The notes under the pieces are model-generated. The model had not been told where the DNA came from and made no database searches. It saw only the letters and a program-made list of their open reading frames with translations. From Rhynochetos jubatus (taxonomy: Eukaryota > Chordata > Aves > Eurypygiformes > Rhynochetidae): a stretch of DNA of 64,000 bases. Made by a program: the position numbers and the translations under genes. Positions 21,701 through 35,500 of the stretch are shown in pieces. The stretch spans positions 40,828,700-40,892,699 of the forward strand of contig CM050648.1 of assembly GCA_027574665.1 (NCBI GenBank), in the 5' to 3' direction. Position 1 is the stretch's first letter. Every line of letters starts with the position of its first letter.

Positions 21701-24700
21701 TTGTAGAGCTGAGATATGTTTAATGAAGATAATATATTTTGTAACTTGGGCTGTTTTGGTTCAGTACACATTTATTTACAGGCTGGTAGCATCCATATTT
21801 AGTGCTGTATAAATTAATAACACTATATTTAGTAATTATGAACTATAATCATTGTGCTGTTTAGTTTGGGTCTAATAAGTAGTTGCCAGACTAATGTGTA
21901 GTCATGTAGTTGGGCAGATGTACAAAAATGTCATTAACTTGTTTTGATTTGCGGACAGTGATGTATGTGGCAATGTCTGTGAATACTCCTGCTTTTCTTA
22001 CACCACAGCTACCTCATTTGCCAAATATGGCTATGATCCTTTGTCCATGTTAATTGAGAATGGCATCCTTATTCATCATGTGCAGGGTTTTTTTCAGCCA
22101 TTAAAATGCTGTCCAAAGACTACTCAACTGAGGAAAACTACAGAATAATACAGAGTGCTTGTTTATCTGTTGTTGTAAGCCTTCTGTTTTATCCCATTGT
22201 AATAAATGGGAAAAGGAATTCTCACGTCTGAATGCAATGCTGTTGCTAAAGAGCACAAATTACTTTTGGAACATCAGTATTAATAATTGGACTGGGACTT
22301 GCCTGAAATATTTTCATCAGTAATGTCTCTGTTCTATGTTTCTTCTTCTTTTCTTTGACCTTCTGAAAAATAAGTGAAAAATGCATTAAGATAATTTACA
22401 TTAGTTGTCAAATTCTATGTTTATTTCTTTGATAATAAAGGTTTCCATTCCTTGATTAAATTTATGTTTATATTTGACATTTTCCAGGCATTCATAAATT
22501 TGTATGACAGTTAAAGTCTACATACTCCCAGTACCTAGTGCCAGGTTGAGTTGAATTTGGACACATCACATAAATAAAAGTGGTTTTATGTTTCACCTTC
22601 ATCTGGTAGGTGAGCACTCCACCTTTTCTTGTGAAACATAATCGGTTGTGACATGGCAAAATTAGATCCTGGCTATTTATTATCTGCTGAAATCAAAAAC
22701 CATAACTGGGAAAGCATGTGGTAAGTCCATTGGAGCAGCTTGCATGCAGAGAAGAAAAGGGGAGGCATTCCAATTTTATAAGCTCAAGGTGATTTTCTCT
22801 AACATCTAGACTGTTTTAATTAATTACCCTGAAAGATTGAGTAAATTATTATTTGAATACTTTATGGTATTACATGTTAACATTTCAAGGACAAAGTGCT
22901 GTACTTAGCTTTTCAACAATGCTTCATCTGTCAGAATATATCTTCTGAATTTATGTAGTATACCACAGTTTAAAGGGTAGTCAGAACTGGAGTACTATGA
23001 ATTATTACAAGGAACCTGAGTCAAATATGATCTACTGAAATGGGAGCCCTAATGTTTATGGACACCTGGTAGGGACCTACGAATTAAGAAAACCACAGCT
23101 TTTGCTTCTCAAGAATTAAGTTATTTTCAATCTTTTCCTTACATGATTTTTGTTGGGTTTTTTGACATGAAAGTATTAACTGAAAGCCATTAAAACGTTA
23201 GTTGTAATATGGGTATAAGCATGCTAATGGCATGTCTGTAAAATACAGCTCTACATATTTGCAGGGTGAGATGCTGCTTCATTTGCACTTACTCAGTATG
23301 CAGACTAGCTCCATTTTCTCTTCCTTTGTGACTTTCAGTTCTGACACTTTAGCTTTGGGAAGAAGACTTAGGATATGGAAATAGGTACCTGCTTGGTGGA
23401 CATACCTGTATCTTTCATATAACCTGTTTAAATCAGCAGGGCATGTGAAATGTGATAGGTTGTTTAGGTGGTGTTTGTAACTAAAACATCAGCTGTACTT
23501 CAGCTTTACTGGAGCTGTACTCCACAGATATAATCTTTCTTCCTCTGGAAGAGCATACAGCCTTTTAGTAACTTCATCCTACCATCAGTAGATTAGATTA
23601 AATCCCCATTTACTGCATTATATTAATATTTTCAATGGCACACTAATCCAAGAAATAAATGTGTCAGTTTCTATGGCTACCCTGTAATGGGCACAGCCAT
23701 AAGACAGTGCCTTAAGGCCACATAAAAGACTTAATGTACAGATTGAATAGAAGCACATTATTTATTACTAAGCTATCAAGCTGAGAAAATTTAGTGATCT
23801 CATTTTTTAGATTTGCTCATTTGACCTGGGCCAATTTGCTTGGCTGATAATATTGAGTATTTAATACCACAATGTTTTCTCAGTTTTAAGGATAAAGTGA
23901 TTCACACTAATTTCTTTCAGAACAGTTTTGTGGAATGAATGATTTTTATACTCCTGTGATACTTATTGATAGTTCTTTACATTTTTTCGTGGTTTGAACA
24001 TTAAGTAAGGCTCTTTCAGCCTTTGAACACGTTAGAATTCAAGTGTACGGCTATACAAATTGAGAAAGACAATCTTTCCTTCCTCCGCTTGTACCTTCCC
24101 CCCGAAACCCCACAGTATGTTGAGTCATTCTGAGCTGTAAATAACTTACTATGAAGTAAGATGGGGTGACCAGCATGAGTCTCAGGGACTCCTCTAACTG
24201 GACAGTCTTTGAGACTGATGCCAGTTGGTCATTCAAAGATGGAGCTCATCAGCCTTGTCCGTGGTGGACCGCCCTTGAAAATATAACATGCCATTATGAT
24301 TTTGTACCTGGGGACCCCCACATGCAGTTTAGTTCTTTGAGGTGTGTGATATGTGTGTGCCCCATGATGACTTTAATAAGTTACACATAGGATAAGAAAA
24401 CCAGCTACCTGTGTTGTAGATTAATCCCCACCACAACTTGGTTTCCAGCAGCAGTGATGGTGTTTGCAAGCAATGAGCTGGTGCAGTCCAGGGCATTTCT
24501 GTGCTCATTGATACTAGAAGAAGGATCAGTGTTGTTAGAAACAAATTACAGAAGTAAAACAGTCAGGAGACCCATTTGCCTGCAAACTAACATAAAACGA
24601 CCGGAGGTGGTGTTGATCAGAGAAGGTCTGGGGTCAGACCCGTCAAATACTTACCTACCAGGTGAGAGATGGTGGGAGCAATGAGGCAGCGTATTGTGAG

Positions 24701-26794
24701 AGCAGGTTCCTTCTCACAGTGTTTCTCCTCCTTTTGAGAACCTAACAGTAGTTTGGGAAGTGGTGACTGTAGGATGACTTGAATGCAGACTAGTGAGTCA
24801 CCAAATAATGTAACTTAGCTAAAAATTTGTTTCTTGAATATGGTTTGAGGAATCTGCAGGTTATTTTCTTTCCTGTGCAGAATTTGTGGTTATCACATCA
24901 TTTTCAAAAGGTTTGTTGAAAGACAAATTTTTTCCTACAAAATATTCTTTTACACTTCCTAAGAGAACTACTAATAACACTTTTAGACTGCCACACTTGC
25001 CAAGAGCTGACATTTTCAGAATTTCAAATGTCAGTAAAACTGCTTAAAACATTGTAAGGAGGCTGAGTGAAGACAAGAGAGACTTAGCAGAACATATTAG
25101 TGGTTTTAACACGGGTCTACTTAAGCCTTAAAATTTATGTTCTGGAAAAGCCCATTTCCAGTAAGTCAAAATAACCTTCATGACAAGTTTTATCAACATA
25201 AATGCTAAAGACAACTGACAGATATGTATAGTATATAGCTCATGTGGAATGTAAACATTAAGTTTTAACCCATGAGCTGGTTGCAAAAAAAAAAAAGAGT
25301 CCATAAAGTAATGTAGACATAGGAAAACAGAGGGTAACGTCTTTGTCGCCTCATAATGACCAGCATTTACGTGTTTTTTTGGTACGTGTTTGCCATTACC
25401 AACACTAAATTTGCTCTTGAGTATGCTTGTCTGTTCAGGCACATCCAGCATAACTCACAAATGGTTATTGCAAAGTCTCACTTGAGGTCAGAACAGCTAA
25501 TATGAAAATATCTAGAACTATTTACTGTGTAAATGTTAGAAGAAAGAGGAAGTTTTATGCTTCTGGGCCTGTACGTGTTGAACGAAAAACCTGGTAACAT
25601 AGATTGTTCGTGTTATACACTGCCCCTGCACTGTGTGAGATGTAATGTTTCCAGACACTAAATTTATGAGAGAAGATGTTTTGCCCCTGCCGTGCAGCAC
25701 CTTTATGCAATATGTTGTGGTACACGGAAGGCACCTGATGTGCTGAGCACGTAGTTGTGTTAGGGACAAAAGCTCATGCAGCGATGCGGTTAAACTGCTG
25801 TAGCTTCTCAAACTTTGTTTGCTGTCTCAGGAGAAAAAAATTCAAGATTTCATCAGCTGCCTATAAAGAACTAGCCTTTAAATTCAGTCCCAGTAAAGTG
25901 CTATTATCAGGGCAGCCTTTCTGAGAGAGTTCAGGGGACTGTACGAATCATGCGGCCACAGTCATTCTGGCAGTGCTTTTCACAATTAGTTCATGTGCAG
26001 TCTTGTACTTTCTAGGTTAGTGATGTTGGTAGGGGAATGAATGGCAATGAAAACAATCCCTATTTAAGCCTCTTGTTTGAAAGAAATGTGATGTTGCTAG
26101 CAACAAAATTATTTTCCATGTGGACTAAGACATCTTGTTGTGTTTACTGTATTCTGCAAAATACTGAGCATAGCATTATTATAAGCAAATGAGACTTTCC
26201 AAGTAACAAGTGCCCTCTGTTTAAACAAGTAATTTTCTATACAAAGGTTAAACACTGAGAGATTTTTCTTGTTCGAGTCACGCTCATGACTTTGGAAAGT
26301 CACCAAGCAAGTATGCTTAAAAAAGAAAATCTGAATGGAAAATTCTGAAGCATTTTGCCCTTTTGGTTCCTAAGAGTGAGCTATCGTTTCTCTCCACCAT
26401 GGTCATTAATAATGACAGATGTATGTGGTGCAGAGTTCACCTACATTATTGTCAGTAACAGGGATAGAGAAAGAATATTTATTACAGCAGGAGGAGGGAG
26501 GGGAAAGACATGATGTTGAACCAGAAGACAAGAGCAGAGTTCAGTGTTTTTCGTTAGGGTGGAGGGGAGGGTTAGCAGAGAGCATGCATTAAGGTTTCTT
26601 AGAGGCTGATGCAGCTCTCATTGAAATCAGTTGAAATACCGCTACAGGCTGCTGTGAGAGGTGGATTGATCGGATCTTTAATATATTGTGCTTTACAGTA
26701 CTTCAGTAATGCAGATTTATTTCACCTCAGCAAAAGCTCTTATTGGTTTGGAGTTGCAAACAAGCATGGTAACAATCTCATTTTATTTATTTAT

Positions 26795-26833
26795 TTTCAT
26801 GAACTGGTCAAGCATTAAATCATGTTCATGAAA
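26795..26833 (+). repeat. 10-bp perfect inverted repeat
   Basis: TTTCATGAAC (26795-26804) and GTTCATGAAA (26824-26833) are exact reverse complements separated by 19 nt. Each arm also contains the palindrome TTCATGAA. Confidence 0.65.
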
Positions 26834-27650
26834 TGATAAAAGGACACTCCCAGCTTGACACCTATTCATTTTGAAAATATGACCAAATATAGCTTTAGGT
26901 TGTGGGCCTGTCCTGTAGCACAACTTGCTATTTTTTCTGATTTTTATGATTCCATTGTCCTTTAGAAAAACAAATAAACCAACCCAAACACAAAATAGTC
27001 AAAAAAAACCCCTTTTTATTTCGTGTTCTGCTGTGTGAAAAATAAACACAGCATCTCCTGCACTAGTAAGGAGATTGATGAACTGACAGTATGTGGGCAT
27101 CACTGAAGATTACATACCCGTTGGCCTACGTTTCATTCCGACTGTTGGTAGTTATTTGACTGGGTCATCAAGAATACTGTAAAGTCAAGGAAGAAACATA
27201 GCATCTCCAAAGGGGCCATTTAAGTATTAAGAGTCTCAGTCAGTGATTGAGCTTAAAAGAATTCAGGCCTTCAGTTCATCATTCTCTTTAAAAATGCATT
27301 TGAAGAGATGGGCAGTAAGTCCAAAATTTCATTTGGTAGTGAATGATGTCTGGATAGAAAGTTTAGGAATATGAAAACATGGTGCAATTTATTTATAACA
27401 TGATAAATTATGTTCTGTTTAAGAAATTATTCCCAGCTGAACTTGCATAGCATGAAAGACAGATAAATTGGGATGCCTGAGTATTTTTGTATAAGATTGG
27501 ATCGTTATATCTCTGACCCTACCCTTTAACCAATGCCAAGTGATTTGTAAATTGCATGCTTTAATTTAGCCTTCAACTAGTCCCTTTGTCACAGAGTTTT
27601 GTTATAGTAAGTAGCAATATTAATTTACATTGGGTCTGGTATTTTTCTGA

Positions 27651-27685
27651 TATACTGACACAGATTTTTGGACTGTGTCAGTATA
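27651..27685 (+). repeat. 13-bp perfect hairpin
   Basis: TATACTGACACAG (27651-27663) and CTGTGTCAGTATA (27673-27685) are exact reverse complements around a 9-nt loop. No target-site duplication or terminal-repeat family was recognised. Confidence 0.8.
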
Positions 27686-28012
27686 ATCATTAAGTAACCC
27701 ATTGATTCTTGTGAGACCTGTGGGCTAGCACAGAAGTATGAGAAAGTGGAACCTATTTCAGTATTTGGGACTGTTATTTCCAAACTGTTGGAAGTATCTG
27801 GATAAGCCTGTTCTCAGTTGTACACCTGGGTTTCTGTACCAAGCTACACATTTGCATTATTATTAGAGAGCATATCTTTGTGCTAAATATCATCATTACA
27901 TACTTTTAATCATTAAGGTAATTATTGACTGTTCTGGAAGGAGAATGTATTAATACATCAAATTATCTCATTCCAGTTGGTGTTTACAGTCTCATTACCT
28001 AAAGGTTATAGG

Positions 28013-28033
28013 AAAAAAAAAAAAAAAAAAAAA
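28013..28033 (+). repeat. A21 homopolymer
   Basis: Twenty-one consecutive A residues. The preceding sequence does not resemble any mRNA or 7SL/tRNA-derived element, so it is scored as a simple homopolymer and not as the tail of a retrocopy. Confidence 0.8.
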
Positions 28034-28523
28034 GAGGCATCATAAAATGCCTTGAGAAGTTAATAAATCCAGGTCTTGAAGGGGAAAAGAATTAGTACAT
28101 TACTAGAGGTAAAAAACCCCATCCTTAGGAGCTGTTTACATGATGCTAGCTCTAGCTGAACACATGATTGCTTAATGAGAATCAAAGCAGTGAGGCATGG
28201 GGCAGAAGGTTGTCACTTGGTGGCCAGGTCACAGAATAAGGGCCTGAATTTCACCATGGCATTAGCTGACACCTGAGGCATCTGTGCCAGGCATTCTTTG
28301 CATAATAGCAGCACAGCAAGCAAAAAAAGTTCAATTTTCTCCTAGATCTTTGTCCAAAGAAACAGCTCCAGTGATACTGGAGAAGCCTTTTGAGACCCTG
28401 ACAATAGAAACAAGAGCCACCTTGTAAAGGGAAACTTTTTGAAACATAAAATTTGCCAACCTAATTTCAGTGCTTTTCCCACTATTGTCTGCTTTGTGCT
28501 TGCATAGCAGAGGCCCCCGGTGA

Positions 28524-28830
28524 CATAGAATCATAGAATGGTTTGGGTTGGAAGGAACCTTAAAGATCATTTCGTTCCAACTCCCCTGCCATGGGCAGGG
28601 ACACCCTCCACTAGACCAGGTTGCTCAAAGCCTCGGGATGGAGCATCCACAACTTCTCTGGGCAACTTGTTCCAGTGCCTTACCACCCTCTCTGTGAAGA
28701 ATTTCTTCCTGATATCCAATCTAAATCTCCCCATTTTCAGTTTAAACCCATTACCCCTTGTCCTGTCGCTACAGGCCCTTGTAAAAAGTCACACCCCCAC
28801 CCCCCTGCTTCCTTGTAGGCCCCCTTCAGG
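28524..28830 (-). mobile_element. CR1 LINE, 5'-truncated 3' end (- strand)
   Basis: On the + strand it begins with two copies of CATAGAAT (28524-28531, 28532-28539), then GGTTTGGGTTGGAAGGAACC. This is the reverse complement of the CR1 3' terminus with its 8-bp terminal repeat. It continues with typical CR1 3'-region words (CCATGGGCAGGGACACCCTC, CACTAGACCAGGTTGCTCAA, CTTGTTCCAGTGCCT, ATTTCTTCCTGATATCCAAT, CATTACCCCTTGTCCTGTCG) and stops at GGCCCCCTTCAGG. It contains only the non-coding tail and the region next to it. By my recollection of avian consensus, about 30 bp are missing after GCTCAAAGCC (about 28632). The low divergence suggests one of the younger copies, and it is typical of birds. 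Confidence 0.93.
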
Positions 28831-31800
28831 CAGGACATCTGACATTAAGACAGATGTTTGTTCTTCAGCTGTTAACAAAAAGTATAACTGTTTTGTTGGT
28901 TTTTAGAAATGTAGAAGTTTCTCTAAAGGGAACGTGTAGCACAGGGCTGATTTTCACCCTGCTGTAAGGTAGAGACCCACCAGCTGGGCTGTGGTGAGCT
29001 GTTACATGCAAGTCTTAAAACTTGTCCGATGTTTCTTTGGGCAGTGAAGTCTAAGTACTAAAAATCCTGTTTTGACAGGTTTTTATTAGCTTTATTGGAT
29101 TTTAGGAATAACTATAGCCAAGAAAAGAAATAAGTACCTAAACACCACCAGGTTTCTATGTTGTTATGTGACTTTGTTTCTGTAATGAAATGATAGTCCT
29201 CATCCTCTTAGAAGGCACTTTGTTTTCTGTGTAAGATAACGTGTAGGATTAAAGCCTTTCCTGTTTCAACTTCAGTATGTCCTATCATTTTAGGTTTTTG
29301 GCTTGGCTTTTACAACAGTACATTATTTAAACTGTAATTTTTTAAGCTTTTAGATAGGCATTTGAGACATACTTCAGGCTCTTTTTTCCTTTCTCTAGGA
29401 AAATAACTTATATGCTAGTGATCCTTTCCCATGTGGGACTGTCAGATGAAGTAAATTTTATGTAGTAGCTGTCATTAATACAAGTACTTCAGTTGGAGTA
29501 TTTTGCACTGTAGCAATACATAATTTCTGCCAAAATGAATCAGTTTCCAATTTTCTAGTGACTGTGTAATGGAGAATAACATAAGAAAAGAAAATGAAAT
29601 AATTATAGTGCTTCATCCTTTATTAATGACAGCATAAACAACATTATAATTGAAAACAACATTCAGAATAAATACTAAGAAGGGGCTGCATGGGAAAAAT
29701 AAGTAGGTTTGTTATGTAAGATCTTTCTGAAAAAAGCTTTTGGGCAATCATGAAATGTTGCTTATACTTCACTGCATTTGAAAGAACTGCAGGTAGTTCT
29801 AGAAGTGGAAGAAGAGTAGAGAAACAAGCTGTGCACTGCAAAGACTGAATTGTACTCCATTATGTAGGGAAGCAGTAAGAGTAGATCTTGCCTCAAGTAC
29901 AGGTGAAAGGAGTTGGAGGTCTCGCATCACCCAAGGTAGATAGAGGGACACATCCTGAAACCTGTCACTGACACTGCTGTAGGCCTTCTCCTTGTGAACA
30001 GTCTCACCACAAACAGGGCCATTGAGCGTGTGGGCCAGCAGACAGATTTGTCTTTCCATACCCAACAGGAGTCCCATTGGCTCAGAGCAGCAAATATTAA
30101 TCTGTTCCTCCCCATGTCGAGATCAGATAATGTGGCTCGAGAAAGAACTTCTGCATTCAGTTCTGCAACTTGGTGCTGTATCAGCTTGATCTTCAGGTAT
30201 CGGGGCAGCAATGAATCTCTGTCTTCTTTTGTGCCTTTTAGTCTGCGTTTAGTTTGTGGCTGATCCTGCTGCTTTTCGTTTATCTCAGTCGTGTTTTACA
30301 ATTTGAAATGTTTGCTTTTCTCTGCCGTTGCTTGACAATCAAAAGGTTGTTTTCCAAGCTAAGTGACTAATAAAATTCTGAGCTGAGAGTTATGTTGGCG
30401 ATGTGAGCAAAGTTAGCAGATCTATAGTCATTACAGAATCAGCTTTGATATACTGAGTGTTGTCATTTGCATAGGCCTGGTAATTCTGGAAACACATGAA
30501 TCATGATTTCTTTTATTTTTGGAGAAAGATCTAATGTACAGATAAGTTATCCTCTTTTATATTAAAGAGTCACTACAGAGGCCAAGTAGTTCTTCCTCCG
30601 CATGAAGTGTGTTCGTGTGCTCATATTTGTCTGAATTAAAGAGCAGCTGTTTTCTTTAAAACTGTTGAGTTAAAACCCGCTCAGAGCTGTGTTGCCAGAT
30701 CCTACCAACTTTTCTGCTAGTTCTAAAAGACTATCACAGCGTTTTGTCAAGAGTAGGCATAGTAGACATAGGACAAATCCAAAGTAGTAAGCAGATCTTA
30801 CCTTCAGGAATTTACAGATCAGAATAAATGCAGAAGACAATGTTATTTTACTTTGTTAGATGTGTGTATAGACATATATTTACATTGTATTCGATAGGCA
30901 GCATCTCCATAGTAATTTAGTATATAGGAACACATATAAACTGTAACCAAACATTGTGTTACATTATGTCTACAAGGGAAAGGTAGTGAGTTCCAATTCT
31001 GCAGGAGTCACCTTCTATTAGAGTTTCTTTCTATCCTTATTCTGTATGTCAGATGGATCGCTACATTTAATTAAGCAGTAACAATTGAGGTGCAGATTAT
31101 TTCCTGGGGATTAATGACCAGCTGGACAGAGTTGATAGCCCAAGGTATTGGATAGATTATGCTGCATAGCCTCATGGATTAAGTATGAGCCCTATATTGT
31201 AGAGGGTAGTCACTTTGAATAGTGTAAGAGAAAGCATCACATTGAAGATAAAGTCTATATTTTTTATCTTTTGTTCTTTCAGCACCAAGTGGATCAGTAC
31301 ATATCCAGTTCTTGATGATCCCATTTTTCCTGAAATAACCTGTGTTTAAAATGATTCTTTGTTCAGGAAGCCAGACCACTCCTTGTTTTAGTTCCATGTT
31401 GTCCTATTGTAGCTGGAATGGACTAAGGAAATGATGGGTTTGTGGAGGGATATTACATCTTTTCTATCCAACAAGCTTTTTGGTGAAAAAGTTATTTTCC
31501 AGGTTATTAAAGTTTGCATGCAGCTTATGAATAATTTTGTCCTTGTTCTGTACTAGGTAATGAATTTAACTTAAGCTTTGTAGACTTTATTTCATTGCTT
31601 CTTCCAGTACGTTTTGACATGGCTGTTTTTCATAACAATGTTGCATCTTAACTGGAACTATCCACATCTATATCCCTTTTACTCACCACCAGTGTTCAAG
31701 GGTCAAATTTTTACACTGAGTCCTTCCATTTTTTTTCATGGTTTTACTTTGCCTGGAGTTTGGGAGAAGGGTCATTTTGAGCATATAAACTGGAGAACCG

Positions 31801-33640
31801 ATGGCAAAATCATTACAAGCTGTTTTGAGCCTGCACACTATAAACAAGAGCATACCTAAGGAGGACCCGAAGACCCAATTTATACTCTAGAGATCTGTGG
31901 AAGATCCACTCACAACTTTTCAGTAGATTTCCCTACAAGATTATCTTAACGAGCTGGGGGTTGGTCACACTCAGCTGTCTTTCCATCTTGAAGTCAGGCA
32001 GCCAAAATCAGCCTTCTCCTGTTTGCAATTGAGCGTACCCCAGATAGAATTGCTCAGCTCTGGGAGTTTCTTCTGGACTGTTTCTTCTCCATGATAGGGT
32101 CATTTATCATCACTTCTGAACCATACTTTCTTATTTGTGTACATAGCTAGCTGATGTTATTGCATTTCTTATTGTTGTAGAGAGTTAGCTGAGGTCTAAG
32201 GTTTGTGCATATCATAGTGCACGTAATTTTGTGTCTGCTTTCTTGGTACAATTAACAGAAATGGGCAATATAATAAAATGTCAGAATGTTAATAAATACA
32301 ATTTTTCCATCAGTGCTTGCCTCTCATTCCTTTCACATTGCACGTGTACCTGTATCACCACGATATCTAGGCTCAAGATGCAATATGTAAGAGAAGCACA
32401 TCTATCGCTGTCTGTAAATTAATGATTTTCTTCACCTGTTCCTTGATAGAACATGAAAAATTAATATTGTCCTAAATATGCCATAAAATATTCGCAGCAT
32501 TTTTCTGACTTGAAAGGAGGAATATAGTATGTAGTAGTCCTTGTGGGCCAGGGTCTGTCCTGGCCTTATGCATTTCTGTTACTGTGGTAGCAATGGGAAT
32601 AAAGGTCTTACATGTTTTAGGCAGGGATCAACTGTCATTCTGGCACTTCCTCTCGCAGGATTCCTGGGACATCACACATCCAGGGAGCTCCAGAACTGTT
32701 GCCATGGCCAGGACCCTTGGGTGATACCTCCTGCCCCATCCTACTGCTGGCCACATTGCCATGAAACAGGGAGCACATTGTGCCCCATGAGTCTCAGTCT
32801 CTGAGCACCCAAGAGTGGTTGAGAATACCCATTCTCAGACAGTTTTTCTTTTATTGTGCTTGCTGTAGAATGAACACTTAAGCCTATGTTACATTTGAAT
32901 AATAGGCTGCAAAGTGCAGGCTTCTAAATTGTGAAAATGTGAGCGCCTCCATCTTGCCAAGCAGTAGGGGTTGAATTGCAGGCTGCCAGAGCCGAAAACA
33001 AAATACAGCTTGACTGAATCAGCCAGGATCCTGTACCACACATAGACCAATGTTCAGAAGAAAATTTTATTAAAGAAAAAAAATTAAAAAAGGAAAGGAA
33101 GAGGCTTTGTGTGGTTATAGCTTTAATGATTTTCCCCTGTGCTTTTTCCTTTCCCATACAGTAGTTTGTGAATCATTCTTTTTTTCTTTAGCACATGGTA
33201 ATTTCATTAACTGAAATCTTAATTTTTTAATAAAGTGCATACCTGTTGGAAAAAAAGATTTTTTTTTTTTTAAACCAAAATATTTCTGTTGTTTGTATTA
33301 AGTAAACATGGGACCTTGAGTTATTTACTTTAGAATAGTGATAATTCAGATAAAGAAAAGAAGCAACCAAGCACATTATTTCTCTGGATACAAATGGGAG
33401 GCAACTTGCTGTACACAGAATCTGAAGTATGCTCATTCGGGCGTTAAGAGACCTTATGCAATCATATTTCATTCTCTATGTGAATTTCTATAATTTGGAT
33501 TTTTTTTGTAATTTATACATTTTAATATTTGAAACACATCAGACAATATCATATACCTGTATTGACTAATTAAAATATTTATCTGTCTGAACATTTGAAT
33601 ATTCAGGAATGTTTTACTTTAACAGTGAATAAATTAAAGA
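28831..33640 (+). other. Intronic DNA without recognised gene
   Basis: AT-rich intron. A locally GC-richer stretch at about 32530-32820 includes an open frame of 87 codons with no recognisable similarity. Short A/T runs occur around 33060-33270. No exon or interspersed repeat was recognised. Confidence 0.55.
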
Positions 33641-35500
33641 CAGCTTTGTGAAAAGGAAGTTTCAAAGGAATGAAAACTCCTATTTGTAAAACATGTGGAA
33701 GAAAAGAGCTGAAGAATGGAAGTGTGTGCCTGAGTGGCATGGCAGTTCAGAAGAGGATGTGAAGATGTGCTGAAAAAAAAGGAAGAGAGTAAGTTGCATG
33801 GACATCTCCAGATCTGCATGTCTAATGAGCAAAAGTGTCTGCAAGGAACCAGATTTCCTGGATACAAAGAGTAACCCCCTAGCAGAGCAGAGGAAGAAAT
33901 CTAATAATTGGCAAGAAATAAAACTAAGACAGGGACTTGGTGCACTGGAAATAAAGAAGAGAAATGGACAGTCAGAAGACAGCTGCTTTGCAGCAATTTT
34001 TTGATATACTATCTCTGCAAAGCAAGACAGAGATAATAGAGGGGCTAGAAACAGCTAGAAATTGCAGAAGATAGGAAACTGTGAGAAGATACAGACTGGT
34101 GGATGATCTGCACCAGAATCTGACAAAGGCATGACATGCAGTTGGACGCTCCTTGCTGAAAAGAATCAACGAGCTTGGCACCAAAGGAGCTAAAAGCAAT
34201 CCGTGGACTAGGGTTCATTTTGGGATAGGTAATGCTGCCATCTGCCAGAGATCCCTGTCAAGGTCTGGGAAAAAACAGAAAAGAGGAAGACATTTCAGTA
34301 GAACAGCAGTATTGACTGAGTGATCATAAATCAAGTCTATTTAGATTTGACTGAGACATCAGCAAAAGATGACAGTTGGCTTTTTTTTTAAGGAATCTTT
34401 GAAAAACCCAGCAAACGAATGAAATTTTACTGCAGAATGATCTTAAATTACAAGGAAATCATAAATATTTCTGTACAGAGTCACATATATGCATACTTCT
34501 GTATACTTGTTTTCAGGTCTTATTCCTGAATTTAATTTTTCCAATTTGGAAATGGGAAGATCAATAAGAAAGGAAATAAACCATGGTTAGAGGATAGTTA
34601 CAGCCAGAACCAATAAGGAAAATCCAAAGAAGGAGAAAGGAAAGCAGTATGTTGAGCTGTTATAAGCTGGTAAATTGAATTGCTTGGCTTTTTTTCTGAA
34701 GTAAGAAAAATCCTGTGTTGGTACAAGTAAGCATATATTTGAATAAGAGAAGCGTATGTGGGCAGGAATTCTCATTTCCCATTTTGATAGGAGGAGGAAA
34801 GTATTTTGCAGTTTCTTTAAAAGAGATCTCAGAATAAAGACCTGTGTATTGAAGAATTAAATATAAGAGAAACTGGGAAATTTTGGCAGTCAAAGGTGCA
34901 GGCATTGAACTTTATTTCTAAAGCAGCAGCTAGAAGAGTTTGTAAGTAGTGAGGAACTCTGGGTCTGACTGAATAACCAACTCAAGAAGAGCATTGAGAC
35001 TAAGTGGAGAAGCTGTAAGTATTAAATACTTCTCAGGGAGGTGAAAATGGCCAAAAAGTAAAGCATTTTAGACTTTGCAAATGACAGTAAGACAAACGGT
35101 CAAGGTTTTTCAACTTTGTAAATAAAAACAGAACAAGGAAAGAAGTATAACAACTCTGCACTACAGATAGGTAAAGAGTATAAATTGTCTATAAGCATCT
35201 CACTACTTGAACTGAACATATTATTTTCAGTCAACAGGAATGATGTTGAGTAGCTGGGAAGAGGAGTATGGATATGGAAATCACAGGCACTGATGTGCAG
35301 AATAATCTTAAGAGAGCTAAATGTACTGGAATCAAGGCACTAGGATTCTGAAAGGACTGTTGAAAGGAATCACAGGACCTGTTGGATTGGTTTTGAGATC
35401 TTATTTAATGTTTTCTTATTGAATGCTGTGATTAGTCATGCAAATAAGAGTGAATTAATTTGCTGAGACACAAAAATGGAGAGCCACTGTTGCCGCAAAG
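33640..35500 (+). other. Purine-rich stretch, possible eroded interspersed repeat
   Basis: The + strand is markedly enriched in A and G over about 1.8 kb (many AGAAGA/GGAAGA/GAGATA words), unlike the balanced flanks. Such asymmetry is common in old LINE copies read in the sense orientation, and a CR1-like piece lies just downstream in the same orientation. No specific family alignment was recognised here, so the identity is open. Confidence 0.3.

Larger units (their letters stand above)
12015..28012 (+). other. Intronic DNA without recognised gene
   Basis: AT-rich intron of ordinary appearance. It contains a nested inverted repeat at 14408-14462 and a 12-bp tandem triplet at 18676-18711. Two locally higher-GC stretches (about 15280-15850 and 24180-24720) have no family resemblance I can name. 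No supported exon or RNA gene. Confidence 0.6.

Noticed and set aside
28538-28906. 122-codon open frame
   Set aside because: It lies almost entirely within the 3' tail of the antisense CR1 copy and is not a host gene.
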